In this document: positions 16,652 through 25,039 of the stretch, piece after piece
Position numbering within the stretch: position 1 is the stretch's first letter
Layout: every line of letters starts with the position of its first letter
DNA from: Pelagicoccus sp.
GTDB lineage: Bacteria > Verrucomicrobiota > Verrucomicrobiia > Opitutales > Opitutaceae
NCBI GenBank assembly: GCA_028284635.1
Contig: JANQRJ010000082.1
Span: 1 to 64,000 of the forward strand
Length of the DNA stretch: 64,000 nt
Direction of reading: 5' to 3'
The notes under the pieces: generated by a model
Databases searched by the model: none
What the model saw: the letters and a program-made list of their open reading frames with translations, nothing else
Told to the model about the DNA's origin: nothing
Made by a program: the position numbers and the translations under genes

Positions 16652-18016
16652 ATGAGACTCGATCGATACTTCACGCGCCGGCGTATCCTGGACCTGGAAA
16701 GCGACAACCTTGAAGGCTCTCTCAAGGAGTTGCTGAAGGTCGCGACTGCCCGCTTTTCGGATCTCAACCCCAAGCGACTGTTGCCCGGTCTCATGCAGCG
16801 GGAGAACACCATGACCACCTACTTGGGCAACGGCGTGGCCCTGCCGCACCTGCGCGTCAAGATGGGGCGCAAGTACGTCTTCGCCATCGGTCGCTCGAAG
16901 GAAGGCATTTCCTACGACGGACTGAAGAGCCAGGAGAAGGTCCACCTCGTCGTGCTCATGCTCGCCGGCGAAAACGCCCGCGACTACCTCAACGTGCTTG
17001 CGGCCGTCGCCCGCCTGGTCAAGGACATGTCTTTCGTCGAAGCCCTGCTCGAGTCGGCTTCTCTCGACGAGCTGCACGAGCGCCTCATCTCCGCATTCGG
17101 CGGCATTCTCGCATCGCCCGGCAAGACCCGCCAAAGCTCGATCAACCGGCTGATGCTGCGCCAGGCAACCCGGGTAGCCAAAGGCGCCAACTGCGATTCC
17201 ATCGCGGTTTTTGGAGATACCATGCTTACCCGTCCCGTCGAGCTCCCCGAGAGCTTTAGCGACTTCAAGTCCGTCCTCATCTCGCGTCGCGCGAAAGAGG
17301 GAGATATCGACGACTCCCATTTCGACGAAGTAATCCAAGTGCGCTCGTTCTCCAACGGTCGTCTCTCCCAGCTCAGATCCGCATTTCTGGTCGGAGTCAC
17401 TCGCGGTATCTTCTCCGTCAACGACAAGATCTGCTGCGTGGGCGGCATTCCTGGCAGCGAGCAGTTCGACACCCTCGTGGTGGTCGACATGAAACACGAG
17501 TTCCAGGCTCTGCTCGCCGAGAGAGACAATTTCATGCCTGCCGACGTTTCGCCCGAAGTTCTCGAGCGCGTCATCGGCATCGCCATGGAGCTTTCGGTGG
17601 AAGGCCGCGAGGGCAAGCCCGTGGGCACGCTCTTCGTGCTTGGCGACACCAAGAAGGTCGAGACTATGACCAAACCCTTGGTTTTGAATCCGTTTTTCGG
17701 ATACAAGGAGGAGGATCGCAACATTCTCAGCCCGTTCATGGACGAGACCGTGAAGGAGTTTTCCAGTCTAGACGGCGCCTTCATCCTGCAAGGCGACGGC
17801 GTGCTGGTCTCCGCCGGCAGTCTCATCCACGCTCCGGATTTCGACCAATCCCTGCCCAGCGGTCTAGGCGCTCGTCACGCCGCCGCCGCCGCCATTTCGC
17901 TCGCCACCGACGCCATGGCCATCGTGGTATCCTCCAGCTCCGGCCAAGTCACCGTCTTCCGCAGCGGAATCTCCCTGCCGCTCGTCGAACGTTCCTTCAG
18001 CGGCAAGACGCTGTAG
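16652..18016 (+). CDS. Three-domain diadenylate cyclase (EIIA-like / PK-C-like / DAC)
   Basis: A 454-residue protein. Residues 1-150 resemble PTS EIIA type-2 domains, with the phospho-acceptor-type His66 in GNGVALPHLRVK. Residues about 170-285 look like a pyruvate-kinase C-terminal-type domain, as in CdaZ-like cyclases. Residues about 300-440 are a DisA_N/DAC domain that makes c-di-AMP from two ATP. The DGA motif is intact (374-376), but the second motif, normally GxRHRxA, reads GARHAAA (408-410 RHA). The ensuing TDAMAIVVSSSSG matches the family. EIIA-like input suggests control by sugar-phosphate or nitrogen status (inference). The changed RHR motif may lower activity. No membrane segment is seen. 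Confidence 0.85.
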   Translation: MRLDRYFTRRRILDLESDNLEGSLKELLKVATARFSDLNPKRLLPGLMQRENTMTTYLGNGVALPHLRVKMGRKYVFAIGRSKEGISYDGLKSQEKVHLVVLMLAGENARDYLNVLAAVARLVKDMSFVEALLESASLDELHERLISAFGGILASPGKTRQSSINRLMLRQATRVAKGANCDSIAVFGDTMLTRPVELPESFSDFKSVLISRRAKEGDIDDSHFDEVIQVRSFSNGRLSQLRSAFLVGVTRGIFSVNDKICCVGGIPGSEQFDTLVVVDMKHEFQALLAERDNFMPADVSPEVLERVIGIAMELSVEGREGKPVGTLFVLGDTKKVETMTKPLVLNPFFGYKEEDRNILSPFMDETVKEFSSLDGAFILQGDGVLVSAGSLIHAPDFDQSLPSGLGARHAAAAAISLATDAMAIVVSSSSGQVTVFRSGISLPLVERSFSGKTL

Positions 18017-18022
18017 TTTGGG

Positions 18023-18062
18023 TTCTAGACTGGGTACTGGGTTCTGGGTATTGGGTTCTGGG
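18023..18062. repeat. Heptamer (CTGGGTT/CTGGGTA) array
   Basis: About five degenerate 7-bp units (GGTACTG GGTTCTG GGTATTG GGTTCTG GGAACGC) begin 6 bp after the cyclase stop codon. The array ends in a GGGAACGCGGGCAGCTTGCCCGC repeat arm (18060-18082). The whole gap 18017-18435 is repeat DNA without a gene until rpmG. Confidence 0.7.
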
Positions 18063-18116
18063 AACGCGGGCAGCTTGCCCGCACGCCGCTGGAAGAGATT
18101 GTGCAACGCCTCCGTC

Positions 18117-18158
18117 GCGCGCAAACAAAACTTCAACGTTGAAGTTTTGTTTGCGCGC
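18117..18158. repeat. Perfect 42-bp spacer-less palindrome
   Basis: GCGCGCAAACAAAACTTCAAC is followed directly by its exact reverse complement, with no loop and no mismatch. It could act as a dimer binding site, a cruciform, or the junction of two inverted repeat arms. I see no other copy in the window. Confidence 0.9.
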
Positions 18159-18183
18159 CTGGTTTCGGTCCGAAGATTGCGGA

Positions 18184-18352
18184 CGCGTTTCAAGGTGTCG
18201 CCTTCCGAGTCGCGACAGCCGTACCAAACTCTGTCGAGTTCGGCTACCGAAGCGAGCTTTTGCACGGTCGAGGTAGCCGAACTCGTTCACGACCGCAGGG
18301 AGAAGGCCTGCCAAGAGTTTGGTACAGTCCAGGCGACATTTTGAAATGCGCT
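18184..18352. repeat. Nested inverted repeat containing GTACCAAACTC..GAGTTCGGCTAC arms
   Basis: Outer arms GCGTTTCAAGGTGTCGCC (18185-18202) and GGCGACATTTTGAAATGCGC (18332-18351) are near-complementary. Inside, GTACCAAACTCTGTCGAGTTCGGCTAC (18221-18247) pairs with GTAGCCGAACTCG (18272-18284) and AGAGTTTGGTAC (18313-18324). The right inner arm is split by 28 bp. The same inner unit recurs at 26917, 56691 and 57024. Confidence 0.75.
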
Positions 18353-18435
18353 CGAAGATTGTCTGGAGCGACTTTTGCCCTTGCTTTTCGTGGGGGAGAT
18401 GAGACGTTCTGCGATTCCAAAAAATCTAGAACATC

Positions 18436-18603
18436 ATGCCACGCGAAGTAATCACTCTCGAATGTACAGAAGCCAAAGCGGAAGGTAAGCCAGCATCGCG
18501 CTACCTGTCCTCCCGCAACAAGAAGACCGTGACAGAACGAGTCGAAAAGAAGAAGTACAACCCGAACCTCAAGCGCCACACCTTGCACAAGGAAATCAAG
18601 TAG
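18436..18603 (+). CDS. rpmG: 50S ribosomal protein L33
   Basis: A 55-residue ribosomal protein of the large subunit. It reads [14 protein letters not shown], then [17 protein letters not shown], and ends [15 protein letters not shown], the standard L33 pattern and length. It has a single Cys instead of the two Cys pairs, so it is the zinc-free type. It is monocistronic, preceded by a long repeat block and followed by a terminator 27 bp after the stop. Confidence 0.97.
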   Translation: MPREVITLECTEAKAEGKPASRYLSSRNKKTVTERVEKKKYNPNLKRHTLHKEIK

Positions 18604-18630
18604 CGGCGTTTCGAGATCCCTATTTACGAC

Positions 18631-18663
18631 AAAGGCGACACCTCTTGGGGGGTGTCGCCTTTT
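18631..18663. terminator. Bidirectional terminator between rpmG and the convergent gene
   Basis: AAAGGCGACACC and GGTGTCGCCTTTT form a 12-bp stem with an 8-nt loop, flanked by A- and T-runs. It serves rpmG on the plus strand and the gene at 18696-18932 on the minus strand. Confidence 0.85.
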
Positions 18664-18695
18664 CGCTTGTCGCGTTCCCGAGAGGGAAAAGTGGG

Positions 18696-18932
18696 CTACT
18701 TTTTGTTTTCGGGCGGCTGTCGCCGGGCCGCTCGCCAGCTGTCGCGATGTTTGCGAATCCAGTCGAGCAAGGCGCGTTCGAAGCCGACGTCGTAGCCGAG
18801 CCGTTCGGATTCCAGCCATTTGTGTCGAAGGATTTCCTCTCGTTCCGCTAGAAACTCCTGGTAGAGGCTGGATCGCTTCACGAACTCGTGCTGGTCGTTC
18901 GACTTGGATTTTTCTGGTGCCATAGTTTTCAT
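18696..18932 (-). CDS. Conserved-looking small protein, unknown function
   Basis: A 78-residue charged, soluble, helical protein. Its central motif HKWLESERLGYDVGFERALLDW resembles a short motif (HKWxxSExxGxDVGxExAxxDW) that I recall from many small bacterial proteins and from the ends of some larger ones. Its function is unknown to me. ATG 18932 is preferred; in-frame Met codons further up (18980, 19109) would add residues that do not look conserved. It is convergent with rpmG and shares its terminator. Confidence 0.6.
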   Translation of the reverse strand: MKTMAPEKSKSNDQHEFVKRSSLYQEFLAEREEILRHKWLESERLGYDVGFERALLDWIRKHRDSWRAARRQPPENKK

Positions 18933-19178
18933 TCTCGCCGCGTCGTCTTTGAAGTTCGTCCATTTGCTCCTAACGAACATCGGATTTGGACCTCTGGGGA
19001 GGTTCGCCAACGTGGTTCTGTCACATAGTTCAGGTGTTGACCCTTGCGAGTGCGGAGCCGGTTCAGATATGGTTTCGAAAACTATTGGGGGTGATCGCCA
19101 ATAGGCCAATCCTTTTTGATCGAGGGGAAGCCCTAATTCTCTATTGGGAGAAGTATTCAGATTTTGTTCATAGATGAA

Positions 19179-20228
19179 CTAGTTCGAAAGCCTGGTCAAA
19201 ATGTTTTGGGCGATCGACTTAAATACTTCGGCTGTCTTTCCATCGGGTTGTCCGAGCACGATTGGCTTGCCTTGGTCTCCTCCCTCGCGGATGGCCTGGT
19301 CTAGCGGGATCTGGCCGAGCAAGGGCGCTTTCAGGTCCTTGGCAGTTTGCTCTCCGCCGCCTTCTCCGAAGATATTGACTCTGCTGCCGTCCGGACCCTC
19401 CAGGTAGCTCATGTTTTCCGCTACGCCCAGGATGCTCACGTTGGTCTTTTCCAGCATGCGGGCGCCGCGCCTGGCGACGGTGGTGGCGGCGATTTGCGGG
19501 GTGGTCACGAGCACTGCGCCGGAGAGGGGGATGGTTTGCACGAGCGAGAGATGGGCGTCTCCGGTGCCTGGGGGCAGATCGACGACGAGCACTTCCACGT
19601 CTCCCCATTTCACGTTCTGGGAGAACTGCTGGATGGTCTTCATGACCATCGGCCCGCGCCAGACGACGGGGGTGTCTTCGTCGACTAGGAAGCCCATGGA
19701 CATGACCTTCAGTCCATGTCCCTCCATGGGCAGGAGCGAATCGCCTTCGACATAGGGGCGGCCGGAGAGTCCGAGCATGAGAGGCACGGACGGGCCGTAG
19801 ATATCGCAGTCCATGATTCCGGCGTGTTTGCCCTCCGGCCTGAGCAGCTCGGCGAAGGCGCAGGCCAGGTTCACCGCGAAGGTGGACTTCCCTACGCCGC
19901 CTTTTCCCGATGCCACGGCGATCACGTGTTTCACGCCGGGAATCCCTTCCGTGGGAGCGGAAGCCTGCTGGGTTGAGGCCTTCTTGTTGGCGGTCACGAC
20001 TACGGAAACGTCCACGTCGCTGACCTCGGGAAGCGCCTTGAGCTTTTCTTCGATCGCGTCGCGGATGGCGGGGGGTATTGCGGCGTCGGAAGTCGTCACT
20101 GCGACGGACACCTTTGCGGTGCCGTTTTCGAACTCCACGTTGCGCACGATTCCGAAGGAGACGATGTCTCTACTGAATCCTGGATACTTGACGGTACTGA
20201 GGGCTGTTTTGATTTTCTCTAGGCTCAC
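19179..20228 (-). CDS. mrp: Mrp/ApbC-type iron-sulfur carrier ATPase
   Basis: A 349-residue P-loop ATPase of the Mrp/NBP35 family that binds and transfers Fe-S clusters. Residues 1-90 form a DUF59/MIP18-type domain. The deviant Walker A is ASGKGGVGKST, followed by MDCDIYGPSVPLMLG and DLPPGTGDAHLSL, which are diagnostic. The start is GTG 20228 (VSLEKIKTAL); the frame is open above it, but that part is not Mrp-like. The usual CxxC near the C terminus is not seen (only AENMSYLEGPDG), so this is the CxxC-less variant. It stands alone on the minus strand. Confidence 0.93.
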   Translation of the reverse strand: MSLEKIKTALSTVKYPGFSRDIVSFGIVRNVEFENGTAKVSVAVTTSDAAIPPAIRDAIEEKLKALPEVSDVDVSVVVTANKKASTQQASAPTEGIPGVKHVIAVASGKGGVGKSTFAVNLACAFAELLRPEGKHAGIMDCDIYGPSVPLMLGLSGRPYVEGDSLLPMEGHGLKVMSMGFLVDEDTPVVWRGPMVMKTIQQFSQNVKWGDVEVLVVDLPPGTGDAHLSLVQTIPLSGAVLVTTPQIAATTVARRGARMLEKTNVSILGVAENMSYLEGPDGSRVNIFGEGGGEQTAKDLKAPLLGQIPLDQAIREGGDQGKPIVLGQPDGKTAEVFKSIAQNILTRLSN

Positions 20229-20363
20229 GATCTGTCTTTGTTTGAATCTTGCAGTGGAGAATCGAGTCCCGCGCTTGCGCTTGCAACACCGGGAGCTGTA
20301 GAAATTGAATTCAGTAGAAACCTGAAACAATCATGTCCCTGTCAAGTCTGGGGCCCTTGCTGA

Positions 20364-21584
20364 ATGAATCAAAAATCGCTCCCTGCTTTTCGCCTTTCTC
20401 TCGTTCTATTCGTCCTGTCTGCCTTGGCGGCGTCTAGCTCCGGCTTTGCGCAGGACGGCATCATGGGTGGCGAGATTCGGACCCGCGGTTCGCGTGATAC
20501 GATACCAGTGCTGCCACGGTCGAGCAACCCTGCTACTCTGAAGCTGTTGCAGTCGACTTTCACGATCCATGGCGGCTATGCGGTGGTGGATTCGATGGGC
20601 GAAGCGTCGTTTGCCATCTCGGTGGAGCCTTTGGGCGGTTCGGGGGCGAGTCTGACGATTTCTTCCGGCGTGCCGGAGAAGGTCCTGTTCAGCGAGACCT
20701 TGGCGGGGCGCTCGACGCGCAATGCCGTTTTCCGGGCGGTGGATCGAGCGGTTTTCAAGACGAGCGGCAAGCCTGGCTTTTTCGCGGGCAAGCTGGCCTT
20801 CATAGGCGAGGAGTCGGGAGCGACGGAAGTCTACACGAGCGATCTGCTATTCGGCGATCTGGTCCGCGTCACGTCGGACAACGTCAGCGCGGTGCGTCCG
20901 CATTGGTCTCCGGATGGCAACTACATCGTCTACACGAGCTACAAGTCGGGCTTCCCGGATATCCATCGTTTGGATATGGTGAACCACCGTCGTGATGTAG
21001 TGGCGGATTTCAAGGGCACGAACATGGGGGCGCGCTACAGCCCGGATGGTTCTCGGCTTGCCATGATCATCACGGGGAGAGGCGGGGCGGACCTTTGGGT
21101 TCGCGACGCAACTGGCAGGCTCTCCAACCTCTCTCGGTCCAACGGCTTGGAAGCGGCTCCGACCTGGTCTCCGGACGGCACGCGCATCGCCTTTTCCTCG
21201 GATCAGAATGGCGGCAACCAGCTTTTCGTGGTGCCTTCGAGCGGCGGCGGCATGCGCCGCTTGCGCACCGACATAAGCGGCTATTGCGCGGAGCCGGACT
21301 GGAATCCGGTCGATGCGAATAAGATAGCCTTCACTGCGGCCGTCAGTTCGGGATTTCAGATTGCGGTCTACGACCTGAGAGAGGGCAGAAGTCGCTTTCT
21401 CACGTCGGAGAATGGCGATGCGATCGAGGCCTCGTGGCTGAACGACGGTCGGCATATCATCTATACCCATCGTCGGGCGAACAATAGCCAGATCAGGATT
21501 ATGGATACGGTCACGCAAAAGAGCTACCAGCTCTCCGGCGGCCGTCGCTCGGTTTCGCAAGCGAGCTTTCTGGCACCTCGGTAA
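20364..21584 (+). CDS. tolB: TolB-like periplasmic beta-propeller protein
   Basis: A 406-residue exported protein (signal peptide about residues 1-29). The N-terminal domain (about 40-150) is followed by a TolB-type propeller with repeated RPHWSPDGNYIVYTS, ARYSPDGSRLAMI and APTWSPDGTRIAFSS blades. TolB binds Pal and is part of the Tol-Pal system for outer-membrane constriction and integrity. A pal gene lies about 3.7 kb away on the opposite strand, but tolQ, tolR and tolA are not in the window. General propeller proteins look similar, so the name rests partly on the pal gene nearby. Confidence 0.8.
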   Translation: MNQKSLPAFRLSLVLFVLSALAASSSGFAQDGIMGGEIRTRGSRDTIPVLPRSSNPATLKLLQSTFTIHGGYAVVDSMGEASFAISVEPLGGSGASLTISSGVPEKVLFSETLAGRSTRNAVFRAVDRAVFKTSGKPGFFAGKLAFIGEESGATEVYTSDLLFGDLVRVTSDNVSAVRPHWSPDGNYIVYTSYKSGFPDIHRLDMVNHRRDVVADFKGTNMGARYSPDGSRLAMIITGRGGADLWVRDATGRLSNLSRSNGLEAAPTWSPDGTRIAFSSDQNGGNQLFVVPSSGGGMRRLRTDISGYCAEPDWNPVDANKIAFTAAVSSGFQIAVYDLREGRSRFLTSENGDAIEASWLNDGRHIIYTHRRANNSQIRIMDTVTQKSYQLSGGRRSVSQASFLAPR

Positions 21585-21586
21585 GG

Positions 21587-21666
21587 GGTAGGGACGGACC
21601 GCCGGGCCGTCCGCTCGAAGCTGGTGCCTTCCTGCAGCACGGACAGCCCGGCGGTCTGTCCCTACC
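21587..21666. repeat. Inverted repeat, GGTAGGGACGGACCGCCGGGCCGTCCG family
   Basis: Arms at 21587-21613 and 21640-21666 are reverse complements with a few mismatches around a 26-bp loop that contains a small palindrome (GGTGC..CCTGCAGC). It starts just after the tolB stop codon and may form a transcript-end hairpin. I see no second copy in this window. Confidence 0.8.
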
Positions 21667-21673
21667 AAGAATC

Positions 21674-21704
21674 AAAAAAGGCCGAGACGCTTGGTCTCGG
21701 CCTT
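21674..21704 (-). terminator. Terminator after sodA
   Basis: AAGGCCGAGACC pairs with GTCTCGGCCTT and is followed on the minus strand by a run of T. It lies 29 bp past the sodA stop codon. Confidence 0.85.
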
Positions 21705-21732
21705 GTCTTGAAATATCGGATACGAAGCTTGT

Positions 21733-22338
<606 letters not shown>

Positions 22339-22411
22339 GTTCGTTCGTGGTGTTGGTTTTGGTTGGTTGGTGGGTTGTGTGAACGCTTGTTTAAAGAAAG
22401 AATATTCTTTG

Positions 22412-22945
22412 TCAAATGCTTGTTTTGTTCATTTCGCGTTTGAGCTGGAAAAAGGCCTGGAGGAGTTCGAGGCATTCGTCGTGCAGTACGCCGCTTTCCA
22501 CTTCCAGGCTGTGGTTGATGCTTGGATAGCTGTTGACGTCGTAGAGGCCGCCGAGTCCTCCCATCTTCGGATCGGGTACGGCGAATACGACGCGTTTGAG
22601 GCGGGACATCATGGTGGCTCCGGAGCACATCGGGCAGGGCTCCTTGGTCACGTAGAGGGTGGCCTCGTTTAGGCGCCAGTCCTTGATGGCGCGGCTGGCT
22701 TGGGTGATGGCGAGCATCTCGGCGTGGGCGGTTGGGTCTTGGGTGGTTTCGACTTGATTGTGGGAGGCCCCGACTACGTCGCCTCGGTATTCGATGACGG
22801 CTCCGATGGGCACCTCGTTGGCCTGCCAAGCGTCGATGGCCTGGTTGTAGGCCAACTCCATGTAGAAGCGATCGCCGCGTTCGAGCTGCGATGGGAAGCG
22901 TTTTTGAAAAGGGCACTCGGGGGCGGTTTTGCTCGGTTCTAGCAT
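22412..22945 (-). CDS. tadA: tRNA adenosine deaminase-type nucleoside deaminase (TadA)
   Basis: A 177-residue zinc deaminase. HAEMLAI gives the zinc ligand His74 and the catalytic Glu76; PCPMCSGA gives Cys104 and Cys107. TadA makes inosine at tRNA-Arg position 34. The N-terminal 25 residues are longer than in E. coli TadA, and the first conserved helix starts at [10 protein letters not shown], so a later start near Met29 is possible. A GA-rich palindromic element begins only 6 bp upstream of the ATG and must contribute its leader. A guanine-deaminase-like role is the alternative. Confidence 0.88.
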   Translation of the reverse strand: MLEPSKTAPECPFQKRFPSQLERGDRFYMELAYNQAIDAWQANEVPIGAVIEYRGDVVGASHNQVETTQDPTAHAEMLAITQASRAIKDWRLNEATLYVTKEPCPMCSGATMMSRLKRVVFAVPDPKMGGLGGLYDVNSYPSINHSLEVESGVLHDECLELLQAFFQLKREMNKTSI

Positions 22946-22950
22946 GGTTC

Positions 22951-23040
22951 AAAATCTTCATCTGCTTCTGCTTCTGCTTCTTCTTCTCCACAATGAGGCG
23001 CTTGGAAGAAGATGAAGAAGCAGAAGCAGATGAAGATTGT
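22951..23040. repeat. GA-rich hexamer palindrome between tadA and infA
   Basis: The left arm (22951-22990, AATCTTCATCTGCTTCTGC series) and right arm (23003-23037, GAAGAAGATGAAGAAGCAG series) are complementary around a short loop. Arms end in AATCTTCATCTG/CAGATGAAGATT, a border shared with the copy at 32112. It sits 6 bp upstream of the tadA start and 71 bp upstream of infA. Confidence 0.9.
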
Positions 23041-23110
23041 CAGGGATTGTCAGCATTGGGAATACACTTGACTAATAGCAAGGATATGAAAGGAACGCTC
23101 TTTCTCATTT

Positions 23111-23383
23111 ATGGCTGATGATGTAATCCAAGTTGAAGGCAAGATTGTCCAAGTGCTCCCTGGCACGATGTTTCGTGTGGAGCTGGAAAACGGCCACCGC
23201 GTTCTTGCCCACATCTCTGGAAAGCTCCGCAAGCACTTCATCAAGATCACCGCAGGCGACTTGGTCAAAATGGAGATGAGCCCCTACGACTTGGACAAGG
23301 CTCGCATTACCTATCGTCTTCGCAACGCGGCTCAGAATCGCAACGCGCCTATTCGTTCCTTCGGCCCGCGTCGCAGGCGATAG
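23111..23383 (+). CDS. infA: Translation initiation factor IF-1
   Basis: A 90-residue S1/OB-fold factor that occupies the ribosomal A site during initiation. [35 protein letters not shown] sequence and the [17 protein letters not shown] end are standard IF-1. It is about 18 residues longer than E. coli IF-1; the extra tail is basic ([15 protein letters not shown]). It is unlinked to the usual ribosomal-protein operon. The Xer recombinase gene follows 36 bp later on the same strand. Confidence 0.96.
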   Translation: MADDVIQVEGKIVQVLPGTMFRVELENGHRVLAHISGKLRKHFIKITAGDLVKMEMSPYDLDKARITYRLRNAAQNRNAPIRSFGPRRRR

Positions 23384-23419
23384 GGTAGTTTTGTCAGCCT
23401 GCTGAGGGCGTTCTCGCTT

Positions 23420-24346
23420 GTGGCGGACAATCTGGCAGAGGGCATCGAAGAGTTTCTCGCTTTTCTATCTTTGGAGAGAGGGTTGTCCGAGAATTCGATT
23501 GCGAGCTACGAGAGCGACTTGCGGCAGTTTTGCTCGAGTCTTTTAGAGCAAGATCCGCAGCGTAGTTGGAAGACGGTGACGTCGGTCGATCTTTCCGATT
23601 GGATCTATCAGCTCAGCGACGGTGGGTACTCCACGGCGAGCCTGTGTCGCAAGCTCAGCGCGGTGAGGGCTCTCGACGAATTTCTGCAGAGGCAAGGGCG
23701 TGCGGACCGATCCTTTTCCGAAGTTATTAGCGGTCCTAAACTGCATCGCAAGGCGCCGGTCACGCTTAGTATCCAGGAAATGGAACGTTTGCTCGATGCT
23801 CCGGACGAAGCTACGCCGATTGGCTTGCGGGACCGGGCGATTCTCGAGCTCTTCTATTCGTCCGGCCTTCGTGTTTCGGAACTGTGTTCGCTGGTCTTGC
23901 AGCAAGTGGATCTGGATCTGGGCGCCCTGAAGGTATACGGAAAAGGCTCGAAGGAGAGGGTTTGTCCAATGGGTCGCAAGGCGAAGGAAACTCTTGGGCG
24001 CTACCTGGAACTCGCTCGGTCTCAGTTCGTCAAGGCGAAGACCGGTAGCGCGGTGTTCCTCAGTTCTCGTGGCCAGGCCATTTCGCGCAAGACGGTCTGG
24101 CTGCTGGTCAAGACGCATGCTAGACGGGCAGGCATCGAACGGCCGGTGAAGCCTCACATGCTGCGGCACTCCTTCGCCACCCACTTGCTCACGGGCGGAG
24201 CGGACTTGCGGGTGATCCAGGAGCTGCTGGGACATGCGGATATCGCGACGACGCAAATCTATACGTCGGTGGAATCCGAGCGCGTCCGCAGCGCCCACGA
24301 CGAATTTCACCCTAGGAGTAGGGGAGATGTGGATACGAAAATTTGA
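23420..24346 (+). CDS. xerD: Xer-type tyrosine recombinase (XerD-like)
   Basis: A 308-residue site-specific recombinase. The SAM-like DNA-binding domain (about 5-95) precedes the catalytic domain. All active-site residues are present: Arg151, Lys175, His246-x-x-Arg249, His272 and the nucleophile Tyr281. Xer proteins resolve chromosome dimers at dif. The start is GTG 23420. The intact motif set, normal length and housekeeping context favour a chromosomal Xer over an integrase. XerC versus XerD cannot be decided firmly. A palindromic repeat begins 6 bp after the stop codon. Confidence 0.9.
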   Translation: MADNLAEGIEEFLAFLSLERGLSENSIASYESDLRQFCSSLLEQDPQRSWKTVTSVDLSDWIYQLSDGGYSTASLCRKLSAVRALDEFLQRQGRADRSFSEVISGPKLHRKAPVTLSIQEMERLLDAPDEATPIGLRDRAILELFYSSGLRVSELCSLVLQQVDLDLGALKVYGKGSKERVCPMGRKAKETLGRYLELARSQFVKAKTGSAVFLSSRGQAISRKTVWLLVKTHARRAGIERPVKPHMLRHSFATHLLTGGADLRVIQELLGHADIATTQIYTSVESERVRSAHDEFHPRSRGDVDTKI

Positions 24347-24351
24347 GGAGC

Positions 24352-24387
24352 GCTACGGGTATCGCGTTCTCACGAACGCGGCTACGC
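24352..24387. repeat. Palindromic repeat, CGCGTTCTCACGAACGCGGCTAC family
   Basis: GCTACGGGTATCGCGTTC and GAACGCGGCTACGC flank TCAC, forming a compact hairpin right after the xerD stop codon. Related copies are at 41427, 50510 and 53273. Confidence 0.8.
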
Positions 24388-24402
24388 TTCGCGGTTCTTG
24401 CT

Positions 24403-24792
24403 CTAGAATTCCGGCTCGACGCTGGTCCTCTTTCCGGGCTTCGCGGTGAAGTTGTATCCGGCGCTCCAGTAGTCGTCGTTGATCAGCAGCTTGAATTCGA
24501 AGGCTTTGCTTACGCCTTCGATGGTGATGCTCCAGCTGTTGTCGTTCTGACAGTCCATCGGGACTCCGGAGTCCCAGGACAAGCTGGGTCCGTCGCCGCG
24601 CAGATAGAGGGTGTTGCCAAAGCCGACGTCGGTGTTTGCGACGATGGTGGTCTTCTTGGAAGCGGCCGCTTTTTTGGCGACCTTCTTAGCTGCTTTCTTG
24701 ACCGTCTTTTTAACGACGGCCTTTTTGGCTGCTGTTTTCTTGACCGCTTTTTTGGCGGTCTTCTTCGCGGCTACAGTGGTGGTTTTTTTCAT
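24403..24792 (-). CDS. Histone H1-like basic tail fused to a starch-binding-like domain
   Basis: A 129-residue protein with two parts. Residues 1-47 are almost only Lys, Ala, Thr and Val in AAKK/KKTA repeats, as in bacterial histone H1-like (Hc1-type) DNA-binding tails. Residues about 50-129 resemble a CBM20/CBM48 (AMPK glycogen-binding-like) beta-sandwich: TLYLRGDG.PSLSWD, then NDNSWSITIEG, then FEFKLLINDDYWSAG. The tail would bind DNA, RNA or the nucleoid. What the sandwich binds is unclear. No signal peptide is present. The pairing is unusual and its function is unknown. It is monocistronic. Confidence 0.75.
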   Translation of the reverse strand: MKKTTTVAAKKTAKKAVKKTAAKKAVVKKTVKKAAKKVAKKAAASKKTTIVANTDVGFGNTLYLRGDGPSLSWDSGVPMDCQNDNSWSITIEGVSKAFEFKLLINDDYWSAGYNFTAKPGKRTSVEPEF

Positions 24793-25039
24793 ATTGGTTA
24801 GTTCTTCTTTCGAGTCTGAGAATGACCGGGTTGCCTGCCGCTAATTCGACGGGCCCGTTGCAACCGAATGTCTGGAGAAGCTAGCTATCGGTTGGAAAAT
24901 ATCAATGCCGTCCGAACGATTCGTGAGTTACGGTATGGTGAAATACGCGGCTCGTTAGCAGAGCTTGCGCCAAAGATTTGGGAAAATCGAGACCACCTTT
25001 TTTCGTATCCAAGCTTTGTAGACGAGCTTGTAGCGCAAA

